This document shows, one piece after another, positions 63,178 through 64,000 of a DNA stretch of 64,000 nucleotides. Below the pieces are notes generated by a model that saw only the letters and a list, made by a program, of their open reading frames with translations, was not told where the DNA came from and made no database searches. The position numbers and the translations under genes are program-made. Position 1 is the stretch's first letter, and the number at the start of each line of letters is the position of its first letter. Source of the stretch: CAWINY01 sp963837635. Its GTDB lineage: Bacteria > Acidobacteriota > Terriglobia > Terriglobales > Acidobacteriaceae. Where the stretch lies: NCBI GenBank assembly GCA_963837635.1, contig CAWINY010000007.1, positions 1,240,001 through 1,304,000 on the forward strand, given 5' to 3'.

Positions 63178-63575
63178 ACGCGCGCTACCTGGTGGATACG
63201 GACTGGGCCATCGATTATCTGAACGGACAGGAGCGAACCCGAAAACGCCTCGGAGAGCTTGGAGACAGCGGGCTGGCATTTTCCATGCTTTCGCTGGCAG
63301 AAGTCTATGAGGGCATCTTGTACTCGAAGGACCCCGAAAAAAATGAAAAAGGCCTGCGAGACTTTCTGCAATACGTAACCATCGTAAGCATCAACGAAGA
63401 TACCTGCCGGCTGTTTGGCAAAGAGCGGGGTCGGCTGCGCGCACAGGGAAAACGCGTTGCCGACTTCGACCTCATGATCGGCGTTACCGCCCGCCAGCAC
63501 GACCTCATGCTCCTCACCAATAACCGCAGGCACTTCGAGAACATCGAGGATCTGCGAATCGAAAGCATCTCTTAA
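63174..63575 (+). CDS. vapC: PIN-domain toxin, VapC-like ribonuclease
   Basis: A 133-residue PIN domain. Acidic residues are in place: D8 in YLVDTDWAIDYL, E in LAEVYEGI, and the Asp pair in VADFDLMIGVTA, with TNNRRHFENI. VapC toxins cleave tRNA or rRNA and are neutralised by the partner encoded just upstream. The pair is typical of mobile or genomic-island cargo. Length and motifs are normal. Confidence 0.88.
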   Translation: MNARYLVDTDWAIDYLNGQERTRKRLGELGDSGLAFSMLSLAEVYEGILYSKDPEKNEKGLRDFLQYVTIVSINEDTCRLFGKERGRLRAQGKRVADFDLMIGVTARQHDLMLLTNNRRHFENIEDLRIESIS

Positions 63576-63581
63576 CATTTC

Positions 63582-63609
63582 TTAGCCTCCATCCGAGGCT
63601 AATTTTTTT
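63582..63609 (+). terminator. Rho-independent terminator of the toxin-antitoxin operon
   Basis: TTAGCCTC, loop CATCC, GAGGCTAA then TTTTTTT, seven bases after the vapC stop. The following 63610-63799 hold a pyrimidine-rich tract (CTTTTTTCTTTTCTTTTCCTCCCC near 63711) and a weak hairpin GAAGGTG...CACCTTC, but no gene. Confidence 0.85.
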
Positions 63610-63799
63610 ATCTTTTCCTGCACATCCTCCTGCGCGGCGTCGCACGCAGTCACACCCTTTTACGGACTCGGTTACGGCAACATGCTTGCCGCCTCCGGCA
63701 CCTGCGCCCGTCTTTTTTCTTTTCTTTTCCTCCCCATGCTGAAGGTGAGGCTCACCCTCTGAGCCCGACGAGCACCTTCACAACAAAATAGGAGAAGAA

Positions 63800-64000
63800 C
63801 GATGACGCAGGATCAATTCCGCACGCGCGTGGAACGTGCCGAGCGCGAGGTCTTTGTAATCACTCGGGGCGAGGACGGCTACCACGTGCGCTCCGCCCAC
63901 AACCCCGCGAACGCATATCTCGTTACCGATACGGAAGGGGAATGGCTTTGCAACTGCCCCGACTTCGAATCGCACAGCGAGGACCCGGGATGGCAGTGCA
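63800..64000 (+). CDS. N-terminus of a SWIM-zinc-finger-like protein (runs off window)
   Basis: The first 67 codons of a gene from ATG 63800 (MTQDQFRTRVERAEREVFV) behind AGGAG. Residues about 50-67 (LCNCPDFESHSEDPGWQC) fit the CxC...C.H pattern of a SWIM zinc finger, a motif often found in mobile-element and helicase-linked proteins. The remainder is outside, so the identity is tentative. Confidence 0.6.

Overview
This is a GC-rich stretch of a free-living heterotrophic bacterial chromosome. The conserved gene families, the small secreted proteins and the very dense dispersed palindromic repeats resemble Acidobacteriota of the class Terriglobia (Koribacter-like); that placement is an inference from recognition, not a computed one. 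Genes lie on both strands in short operons.

Layout. 1-3101: tRNA-translation-export cluster on the minus strand (tRNA-Thr, Tyr, Gly, Thr, tuf, rpmG, tRNA-Trp, secE, start of nusG). 3494-11314: lineage proteins, a PAS/zinc sensor, tyrS, ffh and an AIPR-type abortive-infection gene. 11525-22835: rpsT, rsmB, fmt, an HU gene, pgeF, GTP-dependent PEP carboxykinase and a large hybrid histidine kinase. 23116-28751: a plus-strand tripartite heavy-metal-type RND efflux operon whose pump gene carries a frameshift. 28930-33187: YdjM-type membrane protein, degenerate GGDEF protein, VOC, PilZ, DUF2892 and HEAT proteins. 33291-39361: a second RND operon on the minus strand. 39697-52807: deoxynucleoside kinase, aroC, def, tyrA, thrS, a LolD-like ATPase, clpC, a REP-associated transposase between inverted REPs, serA and a thiol-redox protein. 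52952-58784: mutY, a metallophosphoesterase and a beta-propeller protein in one operon, then a secreted protein and moeA. 58998-64000: tRNA-Ser followed by an integrated element (tyrosine recombinase, SEC-C/DUF3800 protein, VirD4/HerA-like ATPase, VapBC-type toxin-antitoxin, start of a SWIM-like protein) that runs off the window.

The most unusual property is the repeat landscape. At least ten families of palindromic dispersed repeats fill nearly every intergenic gap. Several have entered open reading frames without breaking them: rsmB carries two different families, mutY one, the second efflux operon's tolC and adaptor genes carry copies at their 5' ends, and fmt and the first tolC carry short ones. 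One family (A, arms CCCACATCTGCC / GGCAGATGTGGG) recurs at eight loci, three of them coding. This resembles the Rickettsia palindromic elements and is the best candidate here for an under-described system. The only transposase visible (49771-50364) is flanked by a different REP, so what spreads family A is not visible in this window.
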